A DNA stretch of 64,000 nucleotides from Pyxicephalus adspersus (lineage: Eukaryota > Chordata > Amphibia > Anura > Pyxicephalidae): the NCBI RefSeq assembly GCF_032062135.1, contig NC_092860.1, positions 132,016,947 through 132,080,946 of the forward strand. Direction: 5' to 3'. Both the position numbers and the translations under genes were made by a program. Below are positions 22,347-59,829 of the stretch, in pieces. The first letter of the stretch is position 1, and each line of letters opens with the position of its first letter. The notes under the pieces were generated by a model, which ran no database searches, was not told where the DNA came from, and saw only the letters and a program-made list of their open reading frames with translations.

Positions 22347-23255
22347 ATGATGTTGTCACCGTCAGGAAACCACCCACCTTAAGAAAGATTCCACAGGAGA
22401 CAAAGAACACAGAACTGCATACATGACCGACTATAAATGAGTGCTACAAGGCAACTGGATGAATGCATGGCTGTGGTATGAACATTGGAATGTAACATAA
22501 ACCGCAGTAGAAATTGTTTCATGCACTTCAAGATATGGTAGCGCTACATTAATGAATAAAAAATGAGGGATCCCATCTCTCCATTGGTGGTAATACTGGC
22601 CATAAAAACACCAATTTTTAGAAGATACAAAAAATGTTCTCCATCCGGCTTTTATTTCTTACTTTCAAATGACACCATTTTTCCTCTAATAATAAGTAAT
22701 TACAAATAACAATATTAGAAATACTGCAAAGGATAGTGTTTTTTATTATGTTAACCTCATGGCAAGGAGAATTTATGGCACTAATTACTGAACTGTCCTC
22801 TTTATTATAAATCTCTGGCAGGACAAGTTGGCTTTCACTACATGTACAGGCATGCAGATGGCAATTTTCCTCCCATAATCACTATGCCAGGATCTCATAA
22901 AGAGATTACATTAAATTGTGGTATATCATTCTAAGCAGACACCTGGGTTTATTTAATATAGTCATGCACAATCAATACTTGTACTCTATCCTAGAACAAC
23001 CAATAATATTTCTAGTTGAAAGCTTAAGGCAAGTGGCCAATTAGTTATCAAATTCCAAAAACGTTTATGCTTTTGTTTCGTTTAAAGTGTGTAGACAGGC
23101 AGAGTGGCACGAAGAGGCATAGAGGTCTCACTAAGTATATTGAACAGTCTGCCCCTTACCTGATTTTACTGTTACAGGCCCTAGCAGATCTTTTTTATTT
23201 AATTTATTTTATTAAGTATAGTTTGGGAAAATCAGTTAGTGTTAGATGTTGAACA

Positions 23256-23260
<5 letters not shown>
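22347..23260. other. Non-coding, no recognised feature
   Basis: No gene or repeat recognised. Confidence 0.5.

Positions 23261-23295
<35 letters not shown>
23261..23295. repeat. (TA)n microsatellite
   Basis: Uninterrupted TA dinucleotides over about 35 bp. Confidence 0.95.
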
Positions 23296-23298
<3 letters not shown>

Positions 23299-23640
23299 TA
23301 GGTTGTATGAAATACTCATAGCAGGAAATTATTAGGATGTCTTTGAAGTTCTTTTGATGGTCTTCAGGCTTCTGGACACCAATGTTTATGTTTGAGGACA
23401 CAAGCAAACAGATAGTAAGGAGAACTACATTTGATAACTTTGTGTTTACATTAGAGATTTGATTGCTAGAAGGCTGTTGAATGTCTATTGGTTGTAGGTG
23501 TGGAAGCATTCTCCGCAATGGAGTAGTGACAGGAACTAAAGCCCAGGAGCCGAACAGCTTAGCTTCTGCACTTAAAACTGGACCTGAACTATAATAAATG
23601 CTTATGCTAACAAAAGGAATAAAGAAGAAGACTCAACGGG

Positions 23641-23874
23641 CATGATTTATTAAAGCTCTCCAAGATTGAAGAAGGTATGCAAGAGATGCAAGAGAAGGTA
23701 TGAAGAGAAGGTATGTGAGATGCAAGAACCTCGATGATCCAGCAAATCTGAAAAGGATCTGATCTAAGGTTGAAAATATTTTTCAATTAATAGAAAATGA
23801 TTGTGATAATGATGAAACATTTGTTCCAGATTTGCTTGATAAGCCATCTTCTCCAGTTTTGGAGAGCATGATAT
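23641..23874. mobile_element. Family A foldback MITE, copy 2
   Basis: It begins CATGATTTATTAAAGCTCTCC and ends TCTTCTCCAGTTTTGGAGAG followed by CATGAT. The centre has GATCCAGCAAATCTG inverted as CAGATTTGCTTGAT. The left arm contains a short duplication of GAAGGTATG (three occurrences, about 23670-23715). Confidence 0.7.
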
Positions 23875-23923
23875 AACAAGATCCAACATTATATAAAAAA
23901 TACCCTATTATGTACCATAAATA

Positions 23924-24077
23924 GGGTAGGGTGATGTTCACTAGGGATTCTCCATTGAGAGATCATCTGAGTTCGGTGAGAACACGACCTTGTGGCGAAT
24001 CACAAGGCTTACAGACCATGTAGAATGACCTGATTCGCCTCGAGATCTAAATTAAACATTTTGCTCGCTCATCCCAT
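23924..24077. mobile_element. Family E hAT-type MITE fragment, copy 1
   Basis: GAGAGATCATCTGAGTTCGG, GAGAACACGACCTTGTGG and the right end GCTCGCTCATCCCA match, in reverse orientation, parts of the intact copy at 28281-28666. The left terminus is blurred. Confidence 0.55.
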
Positions 24078-24843
24078 TTTCACCGAGTGTATGTAATAAA
24101 TTGAAATGTAAGACATTAAAGCATGGCATTATGACAATAAATCAAATTTGATAATAATAAAGTATTTCTTTTACCAAAGAATATAAATATGTGTTTCATC
24201 TGTGACCACAAATTGATACTATAAAACTAATTACATTTGTTCCATTTACTTTCTTTCTTTCAAAGAGTTACACAGCACAAAAAACAAGTTTACCTGCTAC
24301 TTGCAGTTTTGTAAACCAACTGACTTGAGAATGAACTCGAGCAGCTGAAAAGCTTTAAAGCTCTTTTGAAACTAATATTTTTTTCATGGTATCCACTGCC
24401 TGGGAGAGCATATGAAAATTAAATGTGGGGCTCTCACATAAATGATCACAAGAATTAATGGGAATACCAATGACATATCTTCCTTAATTTTCTACCTCTA
24501 TTAGAAATTGCAAGTTTTAAAATATTCAGTAGCAACATAAAACAGTTTTAGTTTCCTTCTGCATTAGTTTTTGTTAAGCAACATGAAAACAGTAGAAGAT
24601 TTCAAAGTTACCAACAAGCAAAAATAACAAAGACTATATATGGCTAAATGCACATAGATAAAACCAAATTGAACCACACAGACACATTACACACCTCAAT
24701 AAAGAATTGTATATGACTCAAGAGTAAAAAAACTGACAGAAAAAAACATTTTAGTTATTACAATTATATTATGCAATAATATACAAAAAAGTGGCATCTT
24801 CTAAAGTTTGGCATAGACAACGTGGGACACTGTAATCACAAAA
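24078..24843. other. Non-coding, no recognised feature
   Basis: AT-rich sequence with no gene or repeat that I could name. Confidence 0.5.
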
Positions 24844-24851
24844 CTCTAGCC

Positions 24852-25158
24852 CAGTGGTAGCTCTGGCTAATGCGCCCCCCAGCGGGGTCAGGAGAAGGAC
24901 CCTGCTGGCAGGCACACCGGCCAGAGCCGCGGATCATATCACCCCTATGGATCACATGCTTAGGGCGGTAGGGGGGTTGTGTCTCTGGATCACACTGGAT
25001 CATCACTCTCCCATCACAGGTCTTTGTGGGTTCTGGCATTGTTACATTAATCTGGAGGAAGTTTCTTCACCTTTGATTGACACACGGCTCCCCAGGTATG
25101 TGCGGTCCGGAGTCCGTAAATTTAATGGCTCGTGAGGTCCAAAAAGTAGGGACCACTG
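24852..25158. mobile_element. Family D hAT-type MITE, copy 2
   Basis: Ends are CAGTGGTAGC and GGGACCACTG. Flanks CTCTAGCC (24844-24851) and CTTTAGCC (25159-25166) match at 7 of 8, an aged 8-bp target duplication. The interior shares GAGAAGGACCCTGCTGG, CTCTCCCATCACAGGT, GGTCCGGAGTC-type and CCGTAAATTTA motifs with 18059-18357. Confidence 0.85.
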
Positions 25159-25192
25159 CTTTAGCCCTTAGACAACAGGGATTTCCAGTGAC

Positions 25193-25960
25193 TAGGGATG
25201 AGCAAGAATGTCTCTCCTGTTCTCGCGAAAATTTCCTAGAACTTCCAATGGTTCCACAAAATTTAGGCAAACTGACTTTGCGAAACCATCGGAAGAGGAA
25301 ATTAAAACAGGAGGATTCCCAGAGCTGCTTTCAGCCCTGAGAATCTTCCTGTTTGTGATCATTGATGAGCTCAGTGTGCGATCCCTGGGGCACTAGAGAT
25401 TAATTAACCTCTAGTGCCCCAGGGATCGTCTGCAGTCACAGCTGTGACTGCAAAGTTCCCATGGTCACGTGACCGTGGGAACTGAACTGCAGACAAATTC
25501 TGCAGTTCCACTACGATCCCCGGGGCACTAGAGGTTACTCGCCATAGCTGCAATCATTTAGAAGATGCCCTGCAAAGAAGAACCTCCTGAAATTGTAATA
25601 TAAGTATATCTTACAAAAATATACATTTGTTACAGATACAAATATATCATGTATCATCATGTATGAGATACTTATATCTCTTAGTTTCTCCTGTGCTTGG
25701 CATCTTCTCACAGATTGCAGTTGTAGCTGCATTCATTGAGAGGAGTGTGCAATCCCTGGGGCACTAGAGGTTAATAAACCTCTAGTGCCCGGTGATCGCA
25801 GAGGATTTCCAGGGCTGCATGATGCAACCCTGGAAGTCCTTCTGTTCGGCGAGAGCTCGACCTCTCAGCGAATCAGAAGGCCGTTCTCGCTTACATTTTC
25901 GGTAAGCGAGAAAGGCCCAATTCGTCTCTAGTTTGAACTTATTATTCTTGCTCATCCCTA
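25193..25960. mobile_element. Family E hAT-type MITE, copy 2, with exact 8-bp TSD
   Basis: Ends TAGGGATGAGCAAGAAT and ATTCTTGCTCATCCCTA are perfect 17-bp inverted repeats. CCAGTGAC flanks both sides exactly (25185-25192 and 25961-25968). The interior carries stacked hairpins: GATCCCTGGGGCACTAGAG with its inverse (25380-25428), CTGCAGTCACAGCTGTGACTG (21 bp, about 25431), and GTTCCCATGGTCACGTGACC followed by GTGGGAAC. A similar GGGGCACTAGAGGTTA hairpin recurs at 25750-25790. No protein. Confidence 0.9.
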
Positions 25961-25968
25961 CCAGTGAC

Positions 25969-27084
25969 CTGCTAAATATTGAAGGTTTATCTGCAGAATA
26001 TAAATCTAACACATTTTTAGTAAGCTCAGCCAAGTGAACCAATTTGCTCCTTGGACTGCTAAGGGGTTACTTTAGACACTTTACTAGTCCAATGGCCTTT
26101 TGTCTGTGGAGGCCTAGGGTCCTATTAGGACCCTGATTTATTTAGCTGCAATGGGCACATTTGTGATACTAGATAAATAATTTAATATATTTGATACATA
26201 TGTAAGTATCAAGGTAATAGCTCAAAGTACAAAAGGTGAAGAAATAACAGAGAACTGCTTGACAGAGGAACAAATTAGCAGTAGCAACTCTGTCCGTTTG
26301 GCTTAGTTAAGGTGTATGTCTGGCCACAACTTTTTTGTTTTTTGAGATAGAGTAAAAAGGAGTTAAACTTTGGAAAGATTACCATTCCTTTACTTTCCCA
26401 GAAACACAACAGGTAGAAAGAATTCTAAAATTGGAGCTGTCTCCAGTACTAGTGTCTCCAATGAATGATTTATACCGTTATTTTTTGTTCTGAAAACTCT
26501 AAACCTTTTGATCTTCTCCCACTTTCTACAAATAGGGGGTAAATAGGAACATAGACAGTAATAGACTTCAAGGAGGGTCTTACCCCTTCCATATTCCAAA
26601 TCTAAAAAAAGTTGTGGCTGGAAATAAACTTTAGGCTTTTGGACTTCTTCCCGAATTCAGAAGTCTGATGCTTAATCATTGTTTTTTGTAGCATTTAGTC
26701 AGCTCATCTGTGCTGATGGTTATGGGCTTTGGAATGGGATAAATGCCATCATAATTATTGCTCAAGGACCTGAATTATGGGATGAATAAAGGTCAAGCCC
26801 TGCTGAGGATGGACTGGATTTGATGTTCATGTAACCTATAATTTATAATCATATTAAAATGAATCTGTGCCCAGACAGGTCTGGATAATATTGTGCCTTT
26901 GACAAGAATCAACTCAGGGCCCTTCATGGCTGGAATACCGAAGGCCCTCTGATTTCATAGGGAACAAAATACTTGTGTGTTTCTACCTTTTTTTTTTTAA
27001 GAGGAGTCAGAAGAGGAAGAAAGTTGGTGAAAAGACAGATAAATGGTGACACAAAAAAATATTTTTAGGAGTGTTGCACCTACT
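25969..27084. other. Non-coding, no recognised feature
   Basis: No gene or repeat recognised. Confidence 0.45.
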
Positions 27085-27155
27085 CATTAATTTACAAATT
27101 CAACTTAAGAACAAACCTATAGCCCCTATTTATGTAACCCGGGGACTACCTGTAT
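27085..27155 (-). mobile_element. Family F MITE end fragment
   Basis: CAACTTAAGAACAAACCTAT and ACCCGGGGACTACCTGTA are the reverse complement of the left end at 2632-2690, with a better-preserved outer terminus. Confidence 0.55.
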
Positions 27156-27599
27156 TTATTGTTTATTGCTTACAGATATTGTGCAGATAAAGTGGCTGAT
27201 ATTATTAGATCAGTGGATGTAAACCATGCCTTGCTATGTAGGTGAGTAAAAATTATTTTGTATCTGTAGAAGGGTCAGTGGGAGTAAAAAATGTTTCTAC
27301 TTCAGTGCAAATAAAAAAAAATGCCCTCTTGCAGGTAACCTGTAATATTGAGAATACATTCATAACGCAGCCTCTAGTGTACACAAAGAGAGAGGTGGAC
27401 AGGGCCTGTGCCCACTGTATCTTTCCCTTCAGATCATATGTGGGAGATGCACATAGTGCAGCTCTTTAAGTGCAATGGAGGCTGTGGGTAAATAGGATAT
27501 TTCTGGGGGCCCTTAGGAATGTGGGGGACCCTAGGTAATTGTGCAATTCAATAACTGCATTTTCAACATATTATTAGGCAGCAAGGTGTCAGTTACTGT

Positions 27600-27885
27600 A
27601 TAAAATCCTCACTGAGTTAATCACGAACAAAGAAAAAAAATACAAGGCACAAAAAAAAAACTTTATGGAGCCTAGACATTTATTACCTTCTGTGCAGTTT
27701 GTCCTAGTCATTAAAGACTTACAAGATGTTGCAGAACAGAAAAAGAATTCTTATGCAAGTCATGCAAACTGCCCCCTCCCCCCCCATCAAGCCTAGTCCT
27801 GCACAGGAACTAGCAGGGAAGCCCCGTTCGTATCTAGGAGTCGTCTGTATGTCAAATGTCCTTAACTCAGGGACCACCTTTTGTT
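27600..27885 (+). mobile_element. Family F MITE copy 2
   Basis: ATGGAGCCTAGACATTTATT, AGTCATGCAAACTGCCCCC, AAGCCCCGTTCGTATCTAGG and AACTCAGGGACCACC follow in the same order as in 2770-3110. Confidence 0.65.
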
Positions 27886-28280
27886 TTATTACTTAACTAC
27901 ATTAAGTTTGCCTATTGTACAATGATATCACCCAACCAATGTTTGACCAACACCAGCTTGTCCCATACTTACAATGTGTATTGTACCTTTGTGTGAATGC
28001 TTTATAATATGTTAATATATTTGGATCTTTAAAAGAGTTTTTATTGTCGTTCGCCAAATTCGAAGTCCCACTCTTAACTGGTAGTTTTCCAAATGTGCTT
28101 GAATTGGTAGCTATTTTAGTCTGATTTCTCATAGAAATATTTGGGGTTGACATTTTGACCTTGTATACTCACTACAGTGTTTCGTTACTCTATTGTTTTC
28201 AGCTGAAAATATGAAAAGTAGAGGTCCTACTAACATCTGATCATAAGAGTTGAAAGGGCTGGGAATCTTAATTTTAGGAT

Positions 28281-28666
28281 TAGGGATGAGTGAGCGAAAT
28301 TTTTAATTTCAATCTCGCGCCGAATCGGGCCTTTCTCGCTTACAGAACATGTAAGCGAGAACGGCCTTGTGATTGCCCACAAGGTCATGTTCTCGCCAAA
28401 CTCAGATGATCTCTCAATGGAGAAACACTATTGAGAGTTCATCTGGAGTTCGTCTGCAGTCATAGCAGATTGGAGGCACTTGCGTGCCTCCAATTAGCTG
28501 TGACCGCACGTTCCCAAGCTCCCCGGGCTGTACTTATCAATGATAAGTACAGCCCAGGGAGTGTGGGAACCTGGACTTCAATGGAATTCGCAAAATCGGT
28601 TTGCCGAAATTTCGTAGACCCGACGGAAGTTCGGAAAAATTTCGTGAAAATTTTCGCTCATCCCTA
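28281..28666. mobile_element. Family E hAT-type MITE, copy 3, with exact 8-bp TSD
   Basis: TAGGGATGAGTGAGCGAAA at the left, TTTTCGCTCATCCCTA at the right, flanked exactly by TTTAGGAT (28273-28280 and 28667-28674). Interior hairpins include CTGTACTTATCAATGATAAG extending to TACAG, and GGAGGCACTTGCGTGCCTCC. Confidence 0.92.
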
Positions 28667-28674
28667 TTTAGGAT

Positions 28675-29124
28675 TGTAGGATCGAGCATTACATGTCACT
28701 ATGGGGTGGATTACCTATAATACTATGGACTCCCCATGTAGGTTACGGACATCCACTATGGAAGCCCTATACTTCTTTAATATGTGCTACACAATCCACT
28801 GCATCTTCTACAACTCAATAAAAGCTGGATATCCGTAGATCCTACAAAATTATTGAACAGAAAGCCTGTGCAACCATGGGCCCCCTTACTGTATTGCTGT
28901 GAATATCCACCTAGCGCAGTAACTTTCAACATTTACTTCTCTGTACTGAAAATGAGGGGATTTGTTGAGCCTGACTCATCTCTAAATGTGTGAGTTTGGA
29001 ATATTCTGCTTCAGCAGGAAAGTACATCTGAAAACTATTTTAAATTACCATTCACAATGCATAGCATTCCAAAACCTCTTTTTCTAAAACTCAGAGCTCG
29101 ACTCACTGTTAAGTAATCAATTTT
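28675..29124. other. Region just downstream of the GBA3 poly(A) signal
   Basis: No gene seen on either strand. The sequence becomes non-repetitive toward the gene end. Confidence 0.45.
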
Positions 29125-29130
29125 TTTATT
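29125..29130 (-). promoter_or_regulatory. Poly(A) signal AATAAA of the GBA3-like gene
   Basis: AATAAA on the minus strand, about 104 bases past the stop codon at 29234-29236. The intervening sequence would be the 3' untranslated region. Confidence 0.7.
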
Positions 29131-29233
29131 GCTCAGTATAAAAGTAATTTTTTGATAAGATACAACACAAACATTGCATCATCTGTGTCACACACGAAAA
29201 CAAATTAGCAGTTGTAGGAAGTTGGCATTTTGT

Positions 29234-54224
<24,991 letters not shown>

Positions 54225-54948
54225 CTGAAGAAAGGCAAACAGGAAAAAATGTTTTACAAGTCTGATAGCTCTAAAGAAATCCACCATAGATGCCAATGTA
54301 ACACACAATGGGTCTCGTTTGTTAAACCTTTAAAATAAAATGTTTTTCCCTCCTCAAGCTACTAGTAATAATTATTGGGAATGTTCATCATTTGACCAAT
54401 TATTTTTGCTCTAACTCCATTGTTATCCATTTTTAGTAGTTTTTTTTATAATGATGTTCGGTGCCAGCATTTTACTGTGAGTCAATGGGATTCTCCGTTA
54501 GGGATGGTATAGGCAATGTCCATTGCGAACACAAACATTAATAAACAATGTTAGTAATTCACATAACAGCAATAGCAGAGGTGAATGTTTATCTGTTGTC
54601 ATGTCCAAGCCTTAAAAATAAAGACGTAAGGACGTTCCCACTTAATTTGGTAGGAAGATCTAGAAAGAGAAGAAGGTGATTTTCCAATAGATTCAGCTGT
54701 ATTATTAGAAGGTAGATCATCAACATTGAACCACATATGGCGATGGAGCGCCAGTAAAGTGACAGATCTGAGTCTGTTGGTAATGCGGCCATCATCTTAA
54801 AAGTTCACCCAACAAGACTAAATACAGTCAAACTTTTGGGAGCAACATCTGGATTTGTAAGTTTAAAAATTAGGTTGGTAACTAGACTGATAACAAGACC
54901 CATTTCCATGTTTCTACTGTCATCTACTTGGCATTCTCCTGAAAAAGG

Positions 54949-55061
54949 TTTTCAATACTGGACCAGATCCATTTAAGGTGTGCTGGATCCCTCAGGTTCA
55001 CCATGATATGATATAATAAGTCTATCTTTTTCAGTTTTGGAGAGCTTTATTAACCCAGGCC
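54949..55061. mobile_element. Family A foldback MITE, right half, copy 7
   Basis: ACTGGACCAGATCCATTTAA, GTGTGCTGGATCCCTCAGG, TTTTTCAGTTTTGGAGAGCT and TTATTAACCCAGGCC match the right arm of family A. Confidence 0.65.
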
Positions 55062-55984
55062 TATTTTTCCATAAGTGGCATGTTATACAAATATTATGTA
55101 GATTACATTTTTTACCATGCCCTGATGGAAAAGCATGCCAAAACACTCTTACCTGCCACCATCAGGGATCTTAAAGAACTCAAAGTTGAGGATTGAACTT
55201 CGGGGCCATACCTGAAGAGAACCTGGAAGAGGTTCTAAACCTGTCCAACTCATTTTAAAAACTAGAAAACATTTTGCCTGTAGTTCTGCTCTTTGATATT
55301 TAAGCAAAATATACCTTGCAATCTAAAGAGTCAACAGCAATCTCTTAAATCATACATATACCACAAACCAAAAGTGTAATTTATTGCAGCTTACCGGTCT
55401 TCAGATTTGGTGATTGCATTATTTTCTTTCCAATATTTTTCATCTGGTAATCCTGTAACACATGTCCTGCCCCTGGGTGGCTATGCTCATTCTTATATTG
55501 TATCAATGGGGAAGCCAAGTTCTTCATCCAGACTGGAATGAAAATATGTCTTCCTGTTTACATTTACTTTACATGGATAGTTGGGGTATTGTTTGTAGAA
55601 GGAAGAATAATATGCTTATTATTGTTTTATGCTTTTAGTTCAGCTCATAGAAAGTCACAAGGAAACTTTCATGCAGGATCAACATGCTGAAATATGAAAA
55701 CTAACGCACCCATCACATCTAAAGACTGGTAAGCTGCAATGTATAAACATTTTTGTGATGTGTTTAATATAAACTACCTTATCCTACAAACTTGTTTTAT
55801 GAGCTTTCCCAATGCTTTCTTTACAATGTTGATAAAAAAGTAATATTTAAACAGAATTTTGCATCAAAAAGATTCATAGTCATTACTTACATTATTAATA
55901 TTATTACTATTATTGAATTTTCAGTGGATAGTACAATTAGACCAGACATTAGAAAGTGCTTGATTAAAAAATAGTATTTTGGAT

Positions 55985-56145
55985 GTCTGGGTTTCTGGTA
56001 TAGCGGTAGGTTCATTGGTTTTTCTAAAATTCAGCCTCGGACTATGTTAATGGCTACAGTAGGCACATTAGATTGTGAGCTCTTCTAAAAGACATGCATA
56101 TGAACTTTGTGGAAGATGTCAGTGCTAAATAAATCCATAAATAAA
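55985..56145 (+). mobile_element. SINE/LINE tail remnant
   Basis: ACATTAGATTGTGAGCTCTT followed by AGTGCTAAATAAATCCATAA resembles the end of the frog SINE/L2 tail, and the head is decayed. Confidence 0.35.
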
Positions 56146-56804
56146 AATGTGTTGCTAAGGGATATTCCTATTAAGAGGCTTTAAATGACCTTCATCATTA
56201 GCAGTACATTTTTGTGCTACTTATGTCATCTTTTTCACTCATGCTGTGATTGCACTCGTCTTTCCCTCAGGCTCCCACTTCCTGAGTGCTGCCATTAATG
56301 GCTAGCTAATGCTTTTCTTATCAGAGAACAGGCCTTCATTAAAATTGGTGGCACGAAAAAAAGGAAGTTACATTTTTCTTTTAATTACTATATTGCAAAT
56401 TTACTTTTGGAGAATTTGCACAAAATATAGCTTCTACGGGTCTGTAGAAAATATTTATTAATGGTAAAGATTAAACTGCAAACAAATTCTATGATGCTCC
56501 TTAAAGACCTTAAAGAGGATCTGTAACATGGACAAGTTTAGACAGCATTTGCTATTGCATACCTGTACATTATGGCAGGCTATCCTATGGGACTTATCTA
56601 ACGTCTTCCCCCTCCTCCAGTGCTGTTAGCTCTGTGATCCCTGACACTAACCCGTCCATCTACTGCTGTCATGTCCTGTTCTGTTTTGGTTTTGATATCT
56701 TCCCAATTTGACTCTTGGGTGGCCACTATGTAGGCCCTGTCCATGCACATTGGCATTACACCCACTCAGCAGTTGGTAGAAGAGGGTCTAGCTGTATATT
56801 TCCT

Positions 56805-56806
<2 letters not shown>

Positions 56807-56850
<44 letters not shown>
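56807..56850. repeat. (TA)22 microsatellite
   Basis: Uninterrupted AT dinucleotides over 44 bp. Confidence 0.97.
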
Positions 56851-56853
<3 letters not shown>

Positions 56854-57486
56854 GCAAAAGGAAATGCCAATCTGTGTAGTGGGATTTAGCCATCAGTTGG
56901 TGCTCAGTGCGGTGAACAGCTGTGCAGCTAACTGATCCAATCAGTGAATGAATGGAGGGCTGGATGTGTTGAGAAGGCCTGCTGCCCTCCGTCGTTTGTT
57001 CATGCAGATGGAAGTGACTCACAGTTCTTGTCAGTTCTAAAGTTTTAGCGTGACTTCGAATTTTCACAAGAATACAATCAAAGTACAGTATGTCCAAGCG
57101 GACCCTCACAGGCCAGGTGTTGGCTAAACCAGGGACTATCTGAACACATCATAAATGTTTTTCCATTTTGAACGCCTAGGCTTTATAAATATTACATTCT
57201 CAGTTAACCCTCAAATTACTGCAAACATTTTCCACACTCTGCAAACTGCATTAAAAATAGGGATACTTAACTTTCATATATGCCATGATCACAGGGCCGG
57301 ATTATTACCCTCTGCCCTCTAGGCCAAGTTCTGTGGTGGAGGGGAAGGAATAGGTACTGAATCAGTGTTCAATGGCTACAACAATTTATAAAATATTATT
57401 TTTGCTTTACATTATGCAGTCAGTCCATATGCTGTGTGATTATTATTGTTATTTATGACCCAGTGAGTAAAGTACATAAAATAGAC

Positions 57487-57724
57487 CAGTGTTTCAGAAG
57501 CTGCTAGGAGTTCCTTAAGCAATGAGCAGTATGTGAATCTCGGGTCAGTTTGACTGATATCAATGGTTTGTGTAAGGATGACATTCTGCCAGCAATGTAG
57601 GTGGCATTCTTCCTACTGACCTCCACTGTGAGTTGTGGATATAGCAAATAAAAGCAGGGGTACCCTGAAGACCTAAAGGGTATTTTAATGGGTTCCACTG
57701 TGTTAAAAAGTTTGGGAAACACGG
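57487..57724 (+). mobile_element. Family H hAT-like MITE, copy 3
   Basis: Starts CAGTGTTTCAGAAGCTGC, ends AAGTTTGGGAAACACGG. Flanks AAATAGAC and TTATAGAC share the last six bases, an aged duplication. It contains GTAAGGATGACATTCTGCC as in 32541-32560. Confidence 0.72.
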
Positions 57725-58573
57725 TTATAGACCAGTGAGAATGAAGCCCTGGTCCTAATAAAATAACTTGTTCTGTGTGTAGTTCAAGTCTATGCTTTGC
57801 CAGTTGGAAGAAGTTATTGATCATTGATGTTCTCAAGGGTTTCCTATATTTCTTCATGCATTGGACTGTATTAAACTAAATACTGCAACCAAAACTACTA
57901 ATTAAATACCAAAGAAAATGTCTAGAAAAATGTACAAATGAACCAGAAGGAGCTGTAGCATGCTAAATTACAGATTCAGATCTGACAACCAAAGAATCAA
58001 TTTATTTAGTAACCATGATGAAGCAGGGCCTTGTGAACACCAGAAATGTGGCGGCTGTAACGGAATGTGACTCTTAGGGGTCTATTTATTTCATCCAAGA
58101 TTCTAATTATTTTCACCCAACATTTTTCTAAATCGTACTGTAGAACGTAATATTTTTTGCATTAGGTTCAATAGGAAAATGTACGAATTGATTTTTATTC
58201 ATAACTGTACCCAATGAGAAAAGCGTGTAAATATTGGGTATAGGTTGGGTGCAAACATATATAACATTAAAAATATAGGACTTTACAAACCGTATCCTCA
58301 ACCTACATCAAATGGTATAGAGTCTGTGTCACCCACAGCAGCCAATCAAACTGTCAATCTGATTGCAGAAAGAATTAAAAAGCTAAAAAATGACTGGTTG
58401 GTATAGACCAATCATGTTTCTTTCACACCCTTCCTAGGCACATGAGCTTGTATATTCTGCATTGAATATACCAATTAATTAACTGCACCAATTATAATAA
58501 ATAAAGTGACTAAACTGTAAAAATATAATTATAAAAAGTGATTAAATTGTAATAATATTATAGTAAATGACTA

Positions 58574-58713
58574 TCTCTTAGTTTGTAAGCTCTTCGGGGC
58601 AGGGTCCTCTCCTCCTCTTGTATCACAGTCTAACCCCTTTTAAATCTACAGCACTACTTAATATGTTGATGCTTTATAAATACTAGTTATTATTATTAAT
58701 AATAATAATAATA
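58574..58713 (+). mobile_element. L2-like LINE 3' tail with (TAA)n
   Basis: AGTTTGTAAGCTCTTCGGGG, CAGGGTCCTCTCCTCCTC, CAGCACTACTTAATATGTTG, then ATTATTATTAATAATAATAA. No ORF part is present. Confidence 0.8.
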
Positions 58714-59829
58714 TAGTATATTGAAAAAAATATATAAAATTAAATGACTACAAACACAGTAATAATAATATTTTAATAGTAAGAGACTGCACTGGAATAA
58801 TATTATAATAATGATGCCTCAATATAGCAAGTCTGCATTAGACATGATAACAACCGAAGTCGTGTATTATTCCACATGAAAGATTTCGAAGCAGAACCAG
58901 CATTTGTTAAACCCCCCATCACATAAATGAGTCAGCTCTTACACTTACTCTCTCCTTAGCTATAATTTATTTAGCAGTTCTAAATAAAGCATTGAATCAG
59001 GAATATCCAAGAACAACTGCTTTCCAAAGCATCAAACCAAGGCTCTGTATGGTGTAATGATACAGTGCCCAGGATTTCACTTTTCTTTTATTTGATGTTG
59101 TCTCCCCCTAGTGTTCAGAAACATCTACACCACAGTCCAGTGCCTGACATAGGATCTTCATTTGCAACAAACATTTTACAATCAATTTCAATTTTCGTCT
59201 GCAGATATTTTGTGTAAACAGAGCAGTTTTAGTAGTTTAGTAATATGATATAAAAATCTATAACTTCAGCAATCTTTAAAGTTTTTGGTAAGTGACGTAT
59301 ATTGTTATGTCTCAAAATTTAGGTTATTGATTGAGGAGAAAATGGTTAAAAATTGCATTTTCTAATTGATTTTTTATGGATTTTGCACTTATTTTATATG
59401 CACTTTTAGTTTAAAAATCTGCCTTTGGTACAATACAATTAAGCATTAGTAAAATAATATATCTGGTGCATTACTGATATACAACTTGATATATATGTGA
59501 TAGACAAAAGCTGAAATATTTCTTCTCCATTATCATATCAATACATAGTTTAGTAAAACAGGTTTGGAAATTTAAACCCCACAATACTGTCTTTTTCTGT
59601 TCTCTGTGTGCTGTACTGGTGATATTGAAGTTGCAGCCAGTTTACATACCCCTCTATGTACAATAAATCTGCACACACAAGGCTCTGCGCACATGGCAAT
59701 ATATCAAAGGAGAAATCCCCAGCATTCCTTTAGATGTGCATAGCTCACACATGGGTGGCATAGAGGCACATGGAGCATTCATATGTAAAGAAATGCTGGG
59801 AATGTCTTCTGCTATATAATGCTGAAAAA

